Positions 27,438 through 36,807 of a DNA stretch of 64,000 nucleotides are shown piece after piece. The DNA comes from Bog-793 sp963823945 (GTDB lineage: Bacteria > Actinomycetota > Acidimicrobiia > Acidimicrobiales > Bog-793). The stretch lies in contig CAWGNK010000014.1 in NCBI GenBank assembly GCA_963823945.1, positions 322,541 through 386,540 of the forward strand, written 5' to 3'. The position numbers and the translations under genes are program-made. How positions within the stretch are numbered: position 1 is the stretch's first letter; every line of letters begins with the position of its first letter. Under the pieces are notes generated by a model. That model made no database searches. It was not told where the DNA came from and worked only from the letters and a program-made list of their open reading frames with translations.

Positions 27438-28565
27438 TCACCCGAGTTTCGCTGCGATCGCGCCCGCCTCGCGCAGCACCGAGCCGTCGGCACCCACCGA
27501 CGAGAAGGCCGCCGCCGGGCGCTCGACGGCCTCGGCGGCGAGCCCGACGAGCAGCTCGCCGAACGGGAGCGGCGGGTCGATGAACAGGTAGCGGGCGAGC
27601 GAGCCGGGGATCGTGTTGATCTCGTTGAGGTACAGCGCACGGCCGTCGGAGAGGAAGTCGATCCGGTTCACGCCCCGCGCGCCGAAGAGCCGCGCGGCGA
27701 GCAGCGCCGCCTGCCGCAGCTCGCGCTCCAACCCGGGATCGATCCGCGCCGGCAGCTCCCGGGGGGCGCTCAGCATGCCCTCGCCGCCGACGTACTTGTC
27801 GGCGTAGTCGAGGATCTCGGCGGCCCCTTTGCGCCCGAGCGGGCGCTCGACGGCCGAGAGGACCGTCGTCGGCCACGTCCGCACCGCGACCTGTAGGTCG
27901 TACAGGTCCTCGCGGTAGGGCTCGAGGACCGCGCCCCGCCGCAGGTGGACGTTCGTGGCCAGGCGGGCCTGCGCGGTCGACCAGTCCTTCACGACGTCGA
28001 TGCCGATCGAAGAGCCGCCGTACCGGGGTTTGACGATGTACGGCCCCGGGAAGTCGGGCTCGGGTGCCGCCGCGTCGAGTGCGACCCGGGGCAGCACCGG
28101 CACCCCGGCGGCGGCGAGGACCCCGGTCGTGGCGAGCTTGTCCATCCCGAGGGCGGCCGCGGCGGCACTCGGGCCGCTGTAGGCGATGCGCGCGCAGTCG
28201 AGCGCTCCCTGCAGCGAACCGTCCTCACCGGGCCCGCCGTGGCAGCACACGATCGCGGCGTCGATCTCGAGCGCCTGCCGGCGCGAGCCGTGCCGGCCCC
28301 CGCTCGCGACGAACCCTCCCTCGAGACCCGTGACGAGCTCGACCTTCCTGCCCTCGGGCGGCCCGTCGGCGAAGGCGCCCGCCTCGAGGGTGCCGGGCAC
28401 CTCCAGCCAGCTGCCCGCCTTCGTCCAGTAAAGGACGTGGACGGCGGCCACCGCGGCTTCGGCCCCGAGCGCGCGTGCCGCCTGGAGGCCGGTCAGGATC
28501 GAGACATCGTGCTCCGGTGACGGTCCGCCGAACAGCACGGCGATGCGGAGAGACGACCCGGCCAT
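27438..28565 (-). CDS. ddl: D-alanine--D-alanine ligase
   Basis: A 375-residue ATP-grasp enzyme. VLFGGPSPEHDVS is the N-terminal nucleotide/substrate loop, CCHGGPGEDGSLQGAL the central loop, YIVKPRYGGSSIGI the ATP site, and LYLNEINTIPGSLARYLF the metal and D-Ala site. It makes the D-Ala-D-Ala dipeptide for peptidoglycan. The MurF-like ligase that would use this dipeptide lies directly upstream in the same operon, so the pair performs two consecutive steps. Confidence 0.95.
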   Translation of the reverse strand: MAGSSLRIAVLFGGPSPEHDVSILTGLQAARALGAEAAVAAVHVLYWTKAGSWLEVPGTLEAGAFADGPPEGRKVELVTGLEGGFVASGGRHGSRRQALEIDAAIVCCHGGPGEDGSLQGALDCARIAYSGPSAAAAALGMDKLATTGVLAAAGVPVLPRVALDAAAPEPDFPGPYIVKPRYGGSSIGIDVVKDWSTAQARLATNVHLRRGAVLEPYREDLYDLQVAVRTWPTTVLSAVERPLGRKGAAEILDYADKYVGGEGMLSAPRELPARIDPGLERELRQAALLAARLFGARGVNRIDFLSDGRALYLNEINTIPGSLARYLFIDPPLPFGELLVGLAAEAVERPAAAFSSVGADGSVLREAGAIAAKLG

Positions 28566-28637
28566 CGCGGCATTGTAGGCAGCCTGTCGGCGAGCGCCGG
28601 GGCGGCGAATCTGCCCCGTCGTCCCGGCACGGGGCTC

Positions 28638-30212
28638 CTACGGGTACTGGTCCGGGAGGTCGTTCTCGTACAGCACGGCGTCGCCGGCTTGCAGCTCCTG
28701 ACGGACCCAGGCGACGGCGGCGGCGCGCGTGGGCACCGTCGTCACGCGGAACGGCCGCGCGCGCGGGTCCACCGGCCTGCCGGCGGGGGCCGCGCCAGTA
28801 AGCAGGGCGCGCCGGTTCGTCGTCCCGACGACGACGAGGTCGGTGGCGATATCGGCGACCTCGGCCGCGAAGGCCTCGTTCTCGGGTCGTTGCCGCCCAC
28901 CGAGCTCGACCATCCCCGGCGTGACGACGACCGCGCGCCCGTCGGGTCGCGCGATCGCCTGCAGTGCCGCGAGCGCGAGCCGGGTGCCCGCCGGGTTCGC
29001 GTTGAAGGTGTCGTCGAGCACGACGATCCCCGCCGGCGAGGTCGCGACCTGCAGCCGGTGCTCGACCGCCGGCAGCGATCGCAGCCGGGCCGCGATCTCC
29101 GGCGCGGGCACCGCCAGCGCGACCGCGATCCCGGCGGCACAGGCGACGTTGCTGAGCGCGACGGGCCGCTGGTCGTCGAGAGCGAACCCGCCGGCGAGCG
29201 AGCCGGCGACGTAGAGCGAGGCGCCGCGCGCGCCGGCGACCACCGCGACGTCGGCGGTCTTGTCGACGGCCGAGCAGCGGATGACCCGCAGTCCCGCCGC
29301 GGCCAGCTCGCTGGCGAGGGGGGCGAGGCGCTCGTCGTCGACGTTGAGGACGGCGACCTCGGCCGCCCCGAAGATCTCCCGCTTGGCGGCGACGGTCCGC
29401 TCGAGGCTGCCGAACCGCTCGAGGTGGACCGGACCGATCGCGGTGATGGCCGCCACGCGGGGGTGAAGCCACGACACCAGCTCGGCGATCTCGCCGGCGC
29501 CGTATGCCCCCATCTCGGCGACGAAGACGTCGGCCCCTTCGACGAGGCTCTCGTTCACCGCCCGGGCGAGCCCGGCGCGGTTGTTGAAGCTGCGCGGGCT
29601 CGCGACAACGCTGTGGCTGCCCGACAGCAGGTGCGCGACGTAGCTCTTCGTCGAGGTCTTGCCGTACGAACCCGTGATGCCGACGACGACGGGCGAAAGG
29701 CGCTGCAGCCGCGCGGCCGCGTGGCCGATGTAGCGGCGCGCGAGCGCCCACTCGAGGGGCCGGTCGAGTAAAAGCGCGATCTCCACGAGGATCGGCGCAC
29801 CCACTGCGCAAGCGGCGAGCGCCGTGGCGGTCGGCCGCAGGCCACCGAGGGCCGCCACCGCCCCACCGACCGCCCCGCATTCGGCCAGCGCGACCGCGGC
29901 GATCGTCACGAGGCGCCGGGTCCAGCGCAGGCGGCCCGTCCGACCGCGCAGCCCGAGACCGACCGGCCCCCCGGCGGCGACGAGCGCGCCGAGAAGGCCA
30001 GCCCCGGCGACGAAGCCCTCGGCGATGACGGACACGACGGCGACGAGGGCGGCCACACGGTGCAGCCGGTCACGCCCCCACCAGCGCCGGACGAACCGCC
30101 ACACGGATCCGGGCAGGTAGTGCTCCCGCTGGGCGACGCGCAGCCAGCGGAGGCCCGCGAGCGCCGTACCGGCCGCCGAGAGCGCGATCGTCGCGACGAG
30201 TAGCCCGGTCAT
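28638..30212 (-). CDS. Membrane-anchored Mur ligase, MurF-like
   Basis: A 524-residue protein. Residues 1-165 are mostly hydrophobic with about five helices and a basic segment (REHYLPGSVWRFVRRWW). From about 170 a Mur-ligase core follows: P-loop GITGSYGKTSTK, FNNRAGLARAVNE, AEMGAYGAGEI, IGPVHLERFGS, then the C-terminal domain with LDDTFNANP. Soluble MurF has an N-terminal UDP-MurNAc domain, which is absent here and replaced by membrane helices. Next to ddl it probably adds D-Ala-D-Ala, perhaps to a lipid-linked precursor; that is inference. It overlaps the hydrolase by ATGA. Confidence 0.85.
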   Translation of the reverse strand: MTGLLVATIALSAAGTALAGLRWLRVAQREHYLPGSVWRFVRRWWGRDRLHRVAALVAVVSVIAEGFVAGAGLLGALVAAGGPVGLGLRGRTGRLRWTRRLVTIAAVALAECGAVGGAVAALGGLRPTATALAACAVGAPILVEIALLLDRPLEWALARRYIGHAAARLQRLSPVVVGITGSYGKTSTKSYVAHLLSGSHSVVASPRSFNNRAGLARAVNESLVEGADVFVAEMGAYGAGEIAELVSWLHPRVAAITAIGPVHLERFGSLERTVAAKREIFGAAEVAVLNVDDERLAPLASELAAAGLRVIRCSAVDKTADVAVVAGARGASLYVAGSLAGGFALDDQRPVALSNVACAAGIAVALAVPAPEIAARLRSLPAVEHRLQVATSPAGIVVLDDTFNANPAGTRLALAALQAIARPDGRAVVVTPGMVELGGRQRPENEAFAAEVADIATDLVVVGTTNRRALLTGAAPAGRPVDPRARPFRVTTVPTRAAAVAWVRQELQAGDAVLYENDLPDQYP

Positions 30213-30955
30213 CGCCGGTGCCGCACCGCCGCCTCGCGCAGCGCCGCCGGCGCCGCGGTGGGAACGAAGTGGTCCACGCCGGGAAGGACCGTCAGCCGCC
30301 CCTCGGCGACAAGGTCCAATGCCGAGCGGGCCACCGCGAGCGGCACCGCCGTGTCCTGCTCCCCCCAGACGAGTTCCACCGGGCAGCGCACCCCGGCCAG
30401 CGCCGGGCGGTAGTCCTCCGCGGCCACGCGCACCAGCACGTCCCGCATGACCCCGCGCGCCTCGCGGTAGTCACGTGATCCGTAGCGTTCGCGCGCCCGG
30501 TCGAGACGAACCTGGCTCAGGATCCCCGCACCGGCCAGCGAGCGGACGATCCGGTAGCGGACCCGCGGGCGGGGCGGCCGGCCGAGGCGGACGAGCGGCA
30601 CGCCGGAGAGCACGAGCGCGGCCACCCGGTCGTCCCGCATCGCCGCCAGTTCGACGGCAACACGTCCGCCGAAGGAGTGGCCGACGACGACGACCCCGTC
30701 GGCCATCTCGTCCAGTAGCGGCAGCACGAACTCGGCGTACTCCTTCGCGCCCCACCCTTCCGGGGGCGCGGGCGAGGCCCCGAACCCCGGCAAGTCGAGC
30801 GCGACGGCGTCGAGCGCCTGCTGATCGTGCGTCGCCGCGAGGACGCCCGCGAAGTCGGCGTGCGAGCGTCCCCAGCCGTGCAGCGCGAGCAGCCACGGGC
30901 GCGAAGTCCCGTACCTCTCGCCGAACGCTCTCCCCTGCAGGTACCCGCTCAGCAT
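30209..30955 (-). CDS. Alpha/beta hydrolase
   Basis: A 248-residue soluble hydrolase. LLALHGWGRSHADF carries the oxyanion HG motif, VVVGHSFGGRVA the nucleophile elbow GHSFGG with Ser, LVWGEQDTAVP the acid Asp, and PGVDHFVPT the His, completing the triad. Substrate unknown. It starts the operon with the MurF-like ligase and ddl, overlapping the ligase by 4 bases, so a role in envelope chemistry is possible. Start ATG 30955. Confidence 0.88.
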   Translation of the reverse strand: MLSGYLQGRAFGERYGTSRPWLLALHGWGRSHADFAGVLAATHDQQALDAVALDLPGFGASPAPPEGWGAKEYAEFVLPLLDEMADGVVVVGHSFGGRVAVELAAMRDDRVAALVLSGVPLVRLGRPPRPRVRYRIVRSLAGAGILSQVRLDRARERYGSRDYREARGVMRDVLVRVAAEDYRPALAGVRCPVELVWGEQDTAVPLAVARSALDLVAEGRLTVLPGVDHFVPTAAPAALREAAVRHRR

Positions 30956-31048
30956 CGCTGCCGACGCTAATTGCTCGCGGGCAGCTGATCCGTGCTCGTG
31001 CCAACGCCCGCGGTGCAACGCCACAACCGCGGAGTACGGTCCGGCGTA

Positions 31049-32911
31049 GTGACCCCCGACCCCGCCCTCGACCACGTGCTGGCCGGATGCGACGACGAGC
31101 AGCGCGTCGCGATCACCTCGCCCGCGAGACCGCTGCTGGTGGTCGCCGGCGCCGGGTCCGGCAAGACCCGCGTCCTCACCCGGCGCATCGCGTGGCGGGT
31201 GCTCAGCGGCGAGGCCGCTCCCGCCCACGTCCTCGCCCTGACATTCACCCGCAAGGCGGGCGGGGAGCTCCGGGCCCGCCTTCGGGCGCTCGGCCTGCCG
31301 GCGCCGGTAACGGCGGGCACGTTCCACGCCATCGCGCTGGCCCAGCTGCGCCAGCGGGCCGTCGACGAAGGCCGCGACGTGCCCACGGTCCTCGATACCA
31401 AGGCCCGTCTGCTCGCCGGACTGCTCCCCTCGGCGCCCGCCAGCTTCTCCCGCCCACGGGTCGGTGGCCGGCGGGAACTTATCGCCTCGGTCGCGATGGA
31501 GATCGAGTGGGCCAAGGCGAGACTGATCCCACCGGGCCACTACCTGGAGCGGGCCCAGACGGCGGGCCGGACGCCGCTGGCCCCGCCAGACCAGGTCGCC
31601 GAGTGGTACCTGCGCTACGAGCAGGAGAAGCGCCGCCAGCGGGTCCTCGACTTCGAGGACCTGCTCGCTCAGCTGGCCGACGACATGGTCGCCGACCCCG
31701 CCTTCGCGGCCGTGCAGCGCTGGCGGTTCCAGCACCTCTTCGTCGACGAGCTCCAGGACGCCAACCCGGCCCAGCTGCGCCTGCTCGACACCTGGCTCGG
31801 TCATCGCGACGACCTGTTCGCGGTCGGAGACCCGCGGCAGGCGATCTACGGCTGGAACGGCGCCGACCCGAGCGCCGTCACGCTGTTCGCCGAGCGGTAC
31901 CCGGGCGCGACCGTCCTCGAGCTCGCGACGAACTACCGCTCGACGCCGCAGGTCGTGGCGGTCGCGGCGGCGGCACTCCCGCCCGGCGGCACACCGCAGG
32001 TCGCGGCGGGACCCGACGGGGCGACTCCGCGCGTGGCGGAGTACGCCTGCGATCTCGCCGAGGCGGCCGGCGTCGCGGCGGCACTCCGGCACCGCCACCA
32101 GCCCGGCTCGCCGTGGTCAACCTGCGCCATCCTCGCCAGGACGAACGCCCAACTCGTCGTGTTCGAGTCGGCGCTGGCCGCGGCCGGTGTGCCCTTCCGC
32201 GGCAGCATTGGCGGCGCCTTCCTCGCCCGACCCGCCGTCCGCGAGGAACTCGAGCACCTCGCGGGCCGGGCCGGACGTGACGGTTTCGAGGCATGGCTCG
32301 ACGATCTCTCGACGGACGCCGCCGCGGGGCGCGAACCGTCGTCTGCCGGACCTGGCGACGGCGGTGCCGACGACCTGGACACCGAACGGGCACTTGACCT
32401 CGCGGTGCTCGCACGGATCGGCACGGACTACCGGGCGGTGGACACGGCGCCCTCGGGGGTCGGCTTCCTCGCCTACCTCAGGCAGTCATTGCGGGACGAG
32501 CCGCAGGCCGTCGCAGGCGACGGGGTCGACCTCCTCACGTTCCACCGCGCGAAGGGTCTGGAATGGCAGGTCGTCTTCGTGACGGGCCTCGAGGACGGCC
32601 TCGTGCCGATCGCGCACGCGAAGACCACCGCCGCCTGGGAAGAGGAACGCCGGTTGCTCTACGTCGCGCTGAGCCGGGCCACGCGGGAGTTGCACTGCTC
32701 CTGGTCCCGGCAGCGGACATTCGGCAGCCGGGCCTCGCTCCGGACCCCCTCGCCGTTCCTGGCGGCGATCAGGGAGGCGTGCGAATCCGTCGAGAAGGCG
32801 CGTGCTTTCGACCTCGACCGCGCGAAGGCGGCGATCTCGGTCACCCGCTCGCAACTCGAGAACACCTCCCCCGGACCGCTCCCCGGCCCACGGAGCGCAA
32901 CCGACCGCTGA
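31049..32911 (+). CDS. UvrD/PcrA-like superfamily 1 DNA helicase
   Basis: A 620-residue ATP-dependent helicase. Motifs in order: Q-motif QRVAITSPARPLLVV, Walker A GAGSGKTRV, Ia TFTRKAGGELRARL, II LFVDELQDANP, III VGDPRQAIYGWNGAD, IV NYRST, V LTFHRAKGLEWQVVFV, VI EEERRLLYVALSRATREL. The GTG at 31049 starts just before the Q-motif. It is shorter than canonical UvrD and lacks an HRDC domain. A motif-II His/Asp change is absent, so it should be active. Likely in DNA repair. Divergent from the hydrolase operon. Confidence 0.93.
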   Translation: MTPDPALDHVLAGCDDEQRVAITSPARPLLVVAGAGSGKTRVLTRRIAWRVLSGEAAPAHVLALTFTRKAGGELRARLRALGLPAPVTAGTFHAIALAQLRQRAVDEGRDVPTVLDTKARLLAGLLPSAPASFSRPRVGGRRELIASVAMEIEWAKARLIPPGHYLERAQTAGRTPLAPPDQVAEWYLRYEQEKRRQRVLDFEDLLAQLADDMVADPAFAAVQRWRFQHLFVDELQDANPAQLRLLDTWLGHRDDLFAVGDPRQAIYGWNGADPSAVTLFAERYPGATVLELATNYRSTPQVVAVAAAALPPGGTPQVAAGPDGATPRVAEYACDLAEAAGVAAALRHRHQPGSPWSTCAILARTNAQLVVFESALAAAGVPFRGSIGGAFLARPAVREELEHLAGRAGRDGFEAWLDDLSTDAAAGREPSSAGPGDGGADDLDTERALDLAVLARIGTDYRAVDTAPSGVGFLAYLRQSLRDEPQAVAGDGVDLLTFHRAKGLEWQVVFVTGLEDGLVPIAHAKTTAAWEEERRLLYVALSRATRELHCSWSRQRTFGSRASLRTPSPFLAAIREACESVEKARAFDLDRAKAAISVTRSQLENTSPGPLPGPRSATDR

Positions 32912-32950
32912 GGCTGGCGCATCGGCGGCGAGATGACCCCGCCAGGCCGG

Positions 32951-33469
32951 CTAGTCGACGGCGAGCCCCCGCTGAGGCGGGACTTGGACCCGGCCCGACC
33001 AGATGTCCTCGCATTCGGCGCAGACGGAGGCCGGCAGCAGGCCGGCACGCATCGCCAGCGCGAAGATCCTGCACCCGACGCAGTAGCCGAAGACGGCCTC
33101 GAGGGTCGCCGGGACGATGAGCACGGCCAGCACGACGACGCACGCCGTGCCCGACCCCGCGAGCCACAGTCCCAAAGCGCTCAGCGCGAACGCCGCGCCA
33201 ATGACCTGGGCGAAGCGTTTCGGCGGACCGGGTACCGCTTTGTACCAGCGCGCCAGCCGGGGCGCGACGACGCGGGTGGCGGCGAACCCGAGCGGGCTGA
33301 GGCGCGGACCGGTGAGCACCCGGGCGACGAAGCCGTAGGCGAGAGGAATCGTGATCCAGAGCTGTCGGGTCCCCACCGCGACCCCGGCCATCGTGACGAC
33401 GCCGGCGGCGACGGTCCTCGCCGCCACCTCGTTGACCGGGTTCGGGAAGCCGAACACCGTCGGTCTCAT
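32951..33469 (-). CDS. DUF4395 membrane protein
   Basis: A 172-residue protein of the DUF4395 type: NPVNEVAART at the start, four hydrophobic segments, RLSPLGFAATRVVAPRL between helices 2 and 3, and the conserved CxxC in GYCVGCRIFAL near the C-terminus, with a further C-x2-C in SVCAECED. The paired Cys could bind metal or act in redox. Convergent with the helicase gene. Function unknown. Confidence 0.8.
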   Translation of the reverse strand: MRPTVFGFPNPVNEVAARTVAAGVVTMAGVAVGTRQLWITIPLAYGFVARVLTGPRLSPLGFAATRVVAPRLARWYKAVPGPPKRFAQVIGAAFALSALGLWLAGSGTACVVVLAVLIVPATLEAVFGYCVGCRIFALAMRAGLLPASVCAECEDIWSGRVQVPPQRGLAVD

Positions 33470-33656
33470 CCGGCGAGCATACCGACGTCTACAGAAAGCC
33501 GATCGTCTTAGTCAACTAGGCGAAACCGGGCCCCGACGCGGCTCGCGCCCTGCTAGCGGGCCAGCTCACACCCGTTGACCCCCACCACGCCCGGGTCGCA
33601 CCAGCCTCTCCACCGGGCCGGTCCGCACGACCCGTTCCGGCATCCCGCACCCCGCC

Positions 33657-35300
33657 TCAGGCGGTGCCCCGCCGGGCGCGGAAGTACTCGACCAGCCCGG
33701 CGGTCGAGGTGTCGATCGCGGCGAGATCGGACCCCGCGCCCGGCGCGAGCGCGGGCGCGAGGTCCCCCGCCATGACCTTGCCGAGCTCGACACCCCACTG
33801 GTCGAACGAGTCGATGCCCCAGACGACCCCCTCCACGAAGGTGGCGTGCTCGTAGAGGGCGACGAGCTGTCCGAGGACCGACGGGGTGAGCTCGGGCGCG
33901 AGGATGGTCGAACTCGGGCGATTCCCCGGCATCACCTTGTGCGGGACCAGCTCGGCGGGGACGCCCTCGGCGACGAGCTCCTCGGCGGTCTTGCCGAACG
34001 CGAGCGCCGCCGACTGGGCGAAGCAGTTCGCCATCAACAGCTCGTGCTGGTCACCGGACTCCCGCGTCGAGTTGGCGAACCCGATGAAGTCGACCGGGAC
34101 GAGCTTCCTGCCCTGGTGGAGGAGCTGGTAGAAGGCGTGCTGGCCGTTCGTCCCGGGCGCGCCCCAGTAGATCTCGCCCGACTGCGTGTCCACCGCGACG
34201 CCGTCGCGCCGCACCGACTTGCCGTTCGACTCCATCGTCAGCTGCTGGAGATAGGCCGGGAAAAGCGCCAGCCGCTGGGAGTACGGCAGCACGGCGTGGG
34301 TCTGGGCTGCGAAGAAGTTGTTGTACCAGAGGTTGAGCATGCCCTGGATGACCGGCATGTTCTTGCCGAGCGGCGCCGTGCGGAAGTGCTCGTCCATCGC
34401 CCGCAGGCCCCCCAGCATCTCCGCAAACCGCGCCCGGCCGATCGCGACCATGACCGCGAAGCCGATCGCCGAGTCGAACGAGTACCGGCCCCCGACCCAG
34501 TCCCAGAACTCGAGCATGTTGGCGGGGTCGATCCCGAAGGCGGCGACCGCCGGCGCGTTGGTGGACACGGCCACGAAATGGTGCGCGACGGCCTCCTCGC
34601 CGACGCCGAGACGCGACAGCAGCCAGGCCTTCGCGGACCGGGCGTTCGTCAGTGTCTCGAGGGTGGTGAACGTCTTCGAGCACACGACGAACAGCGTCTC
34701 GGCGGGATCGAGGTCGTTCGTCTTGGCCCACAGGTCGACCGGGTCGATGTTCGAAACGAACCGGCACGAGATGCCCTCGTCGGCGTAGTCCCGGAGCGCC
34801 TCATAGGCCATCGCCGGGCCGAGGTCCGAGCCGCCGATGCCGATGTTCACGACCGACCGGATCGGCCGGCCGGTCGCGCCCCGCCACGTGCCGGAGCGGA
34901 TCCCGTCCGAGATCTCCCCCATCCTCGCCAGGACGCCGTGGACGTCGGCGGCGACGTCTTGCCGGTCGACGTCGAGAAGTTCGCCGGGCGGCAGGCGCAA
35001 CGCGACGTGGAGGACCGCGCGGTCCTCGGTCGTATTGATGTGCTCGCCCGCGAACATCGCGTCACGCCACCGCTCGACGCCGACGCGTGCGGCCAGCGCG
35101 ATGAGCGTGTCCATGGTCTCCTGCCGGAGCCGGTGCTTGGAGTAGTCGAGATGCAGATCCCCCGCCTCGACGACCATGCGGCGGCCCCGGTCCGGGTCGG
35201 CGCGGAAGAACTCGCGCAGGTGCGTGTCGCGGTCCTCGCCCCTCTGGTGCGCGAGCGCCCGCCACTCCTCGGTCCCGGTGGCGTCGATCGGGGCGATCAC
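33657..35300 (-). CDS. pgi: Glucose-6-phosphate isomerase
   Basis: A 547-residue enzyme interconverting glucose 6-phosphate and fructose 6-phosphate. Signatures: NIGIGGSDLGPAMAYEAL, CSKTFTTLETLTNA, the PGI signature region DWVGGRYSFDSAIGF, the catalytic GTNGQHAFYQLLHQG with its His, and the C-terminal QWGVELGKVMA with Lys. The GTG at 35300 overlaps the gnd stop by GTGA, so the pair forms an operon linking glycolysis and the pentose phosphate path. Confidence 0.96.
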   Translation of the reverse strand: MIAPIDATGTEEWRALAHQRGEDRDTHLREFFRADPDRGRRMVVEAGDLHLDYSKHRLRQETMDTLIALAARVGVERWRDAMFAGEHINTTEDRAVLHVALRLPPGELLDVDRQDVAADVHGVLARMGEISDGIRSGTWRGATGRPIRSVVNIGIGGSDLGPAMAYEALRDYADEGISCRFVSNIDPVDLWAKTNDLDPAETLFVVCSKTFTTLETLTNARSAKAWLLSRLGVGEEAVAHHFVAVSTNAPAVAAFGIDPANMLEFWDWVGGRYSFDSAIGFAVMVAIGRARFAEMLGGLRAMDEHFRTAPLGKNMPVIQGMLNLWYNNFFAAQTHAVLPYSQRLALFPAYLQQLTMESNGKSVRRDGVAVDTQSGEIYWGAPGTNGQHAFYQLLHQGRKLVPVDFIGFANSTRESGDQHELLMANCFAQSAALAFGKTAEELVAEGVPAELVPHKVMPGNRPSSTILAPELTPSVLGQLVALYEHATFVEGVVWGIDSFDQWGVELGKVMAGDLAPALAPGAGSDLAAIDTSTAGLVEYFRARRGTA

Positions 35301-36310
35301 TGCGACTTCTCCTCGTGGCCGCCGAAGGCGTTCCGCTGTGCGGACAGCACCTTGTCCGCGAACAGCGCCGCACCCTGGGAGCCGAAGCGGGCGTGGAGCG
35401 CCGCGGTGATGAGCGTCGCGGGGACGCCCTCGTCGATCGCCGCGAGGCTCGTCCAGCGTCCCTCCCCGGAATCCGACACCCGGCCGGCGAAACGATCGAG
35501 GTCGGGGTCGCCATAGAGCGCCTCGGCGGTGAGATCGAGGAGCCAGGAGGCGATCACGCTGCCGCGGCGCCAGACCTCCGCCACCGCGGGCAGGTCGATC
35601 GAGAACCGGTAGTACTTCGCGTCCCGCAGCGGTGCGGTCTCGGCGTCGGCGCTCCGGGACACGTCGCCGGCGTCGGCATGCCGCAGGATGTTGAGACCCT
35701 CGGCGTAGGCGGCCATCAGCGCGTACTCGATGCCGTTGTGGACCATCTTCACGAAGTGGCCGGCGCCGCTCGGTCCGCAGTGGAGCCAACCCTGCTCGGC
35801 CGGGCTCGGCTCACCGGACCGGCCTGGCGTCCGGGGCGCGGCGGCGAACCCCGGCGCGAGCGAGGAGAAGATCGGCGCGAAGCGCCGGACGACCTCTTCC
35901 TCGCCACCAATCATGAGGCAGTAGCCGCGTTCGAGTCCCCAGACCCCGCCGCTCGTCCCGACGTCGAGGTAGTGCACGCCGGTCCCTCCGAGGCTCTCCG
36001 CCCGGTCGATGTCGTCCCGGTAGTACGAGTTGCCCCCGTCGATCAGCGTGTCGCCCTCGCCGACGAGATCGCGCAACACCTCGACCGTCGAGCCGGTGGC
36101 GGCGGCGGGCACCATCATCCAGATCCCCCGCGGCGCGGCGAGCCTCGCCACGAGATCCTCCAGCGAGGACGCGACGATCACCCCCTCCGCCTCGAGTGCC
36201 ACCGCCGCGGCGGCGTTGACGTCGAACACGACGCATTCGTGACCCGCCCCGGTGAGGCGACGAACCATGTTCGAGCCCATCCGCCCCAGACCGACCATGC
36301 CCAGCTGCAT
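35297..36310 (-). CDS. gnd: 6-phosphogluconate dehydrogenase, short decarboxylating form
   Basis: A 337-residue oxidative decarboxylase of the short GndA class, giving ribulose 5-phosphate. GLGRMGSNMVRRL is the dinucleotide site, DGGNSYYRDD and VGTSGGVWGLERGYCLMIGG are substrate motifs, and GPSGAGHFVKMVHNGIEY has the catalytic Lys. Short forms usually prefer NAD; the FDVNAA after beta-2 agrees. Start ATG 36310 has GGGAGG upstream. First gene of gnd-pgi. Confidence 0.95.
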   Translation of the reverse strand: MQLGMVGLGRMGSNMVRRLTGAGHECVVFDVNAAAAVALEAEGVIVASSLEDLVARLAAPRGIWMMVPAAATGSTVEVLRDLVGEGDTLIDGGNSYYRDDIDRAESLGGTGVHYLDVGTSGGVWGLERGYCLMIGGEEEVVRRFAPIFSSLAPGFAAAPRTPGRSGEPSPAEQGWLHCGPSGAGHFVKMVHNGIEYALMAAYAEGLNILRHADAGDVSRSADAETAPLRDAKYYRFSIDLPAVAEVWRRGSVIASWLLDLTAEALYGDPDLDRFAGRVSDSGEGRWTSLAAIDEGVPATLITAALHARFGSQGAALFADKVLSAQRNAFGGHEEKSQ

Positions 36311-36807
36311 GAGGAGCCTCCCTGTCCGTCCGGACCGCGTCGGCGCGGCGCGACAACCACGCGCAAACCTAATGGGACTGGGTCGGCTTGATGTTGCAAA
36401 CGGCTGGGTGCGACGGGTCCCGATTGTCCGGATCCGGGGAACCGCGTGGCCGGACCGATCCCTGACCCTCGCCAGCCCGGCGCCACTCGATCCGGTCGTG
36501 GGTGCGACCTCCGGACACCCCGCCACGTCGCCGCTGCGGTCACGGCCCGACGCCGCCGCCGCCACATCCGGCGACGTTCTCGTGCCCGAGACCTAGGGCA
36601 CACTCCCCCTCTTTCGTGGCGCGACGACCGATAGCCTCCGCGGCGCCGTGCCGGGCTGGGCGTCGTCGGGCAACGGCGTGCGGGGTGCCTTCGGACATGA
36701 CATCGGGCCGTCCCCGGTTGGCCATCCACCGTCGCCGGCGGCAGGCCGCCCGAGGGCTGCCGCGCGGCCCGTTGTCGGACCCGGTAAGGCGACACTACGC
36801 TCGGCCG
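36311..36807. other. Divergent intergenic stretch between gnd and the glycan region
   Basis: Nearly 500 bases with no gene recognised. It must hold the promoters of gnd (-) and the first GT2 gene (+), but I found no clear hexamers. Confidence 0.4.

Noticed and set aside
30956..32098. N-terminal extension of the hydrolase frame on the minus strand
   Set aside because: It is antisense to the UvrD-like helicase; the hydrolase fold starts at 30955.
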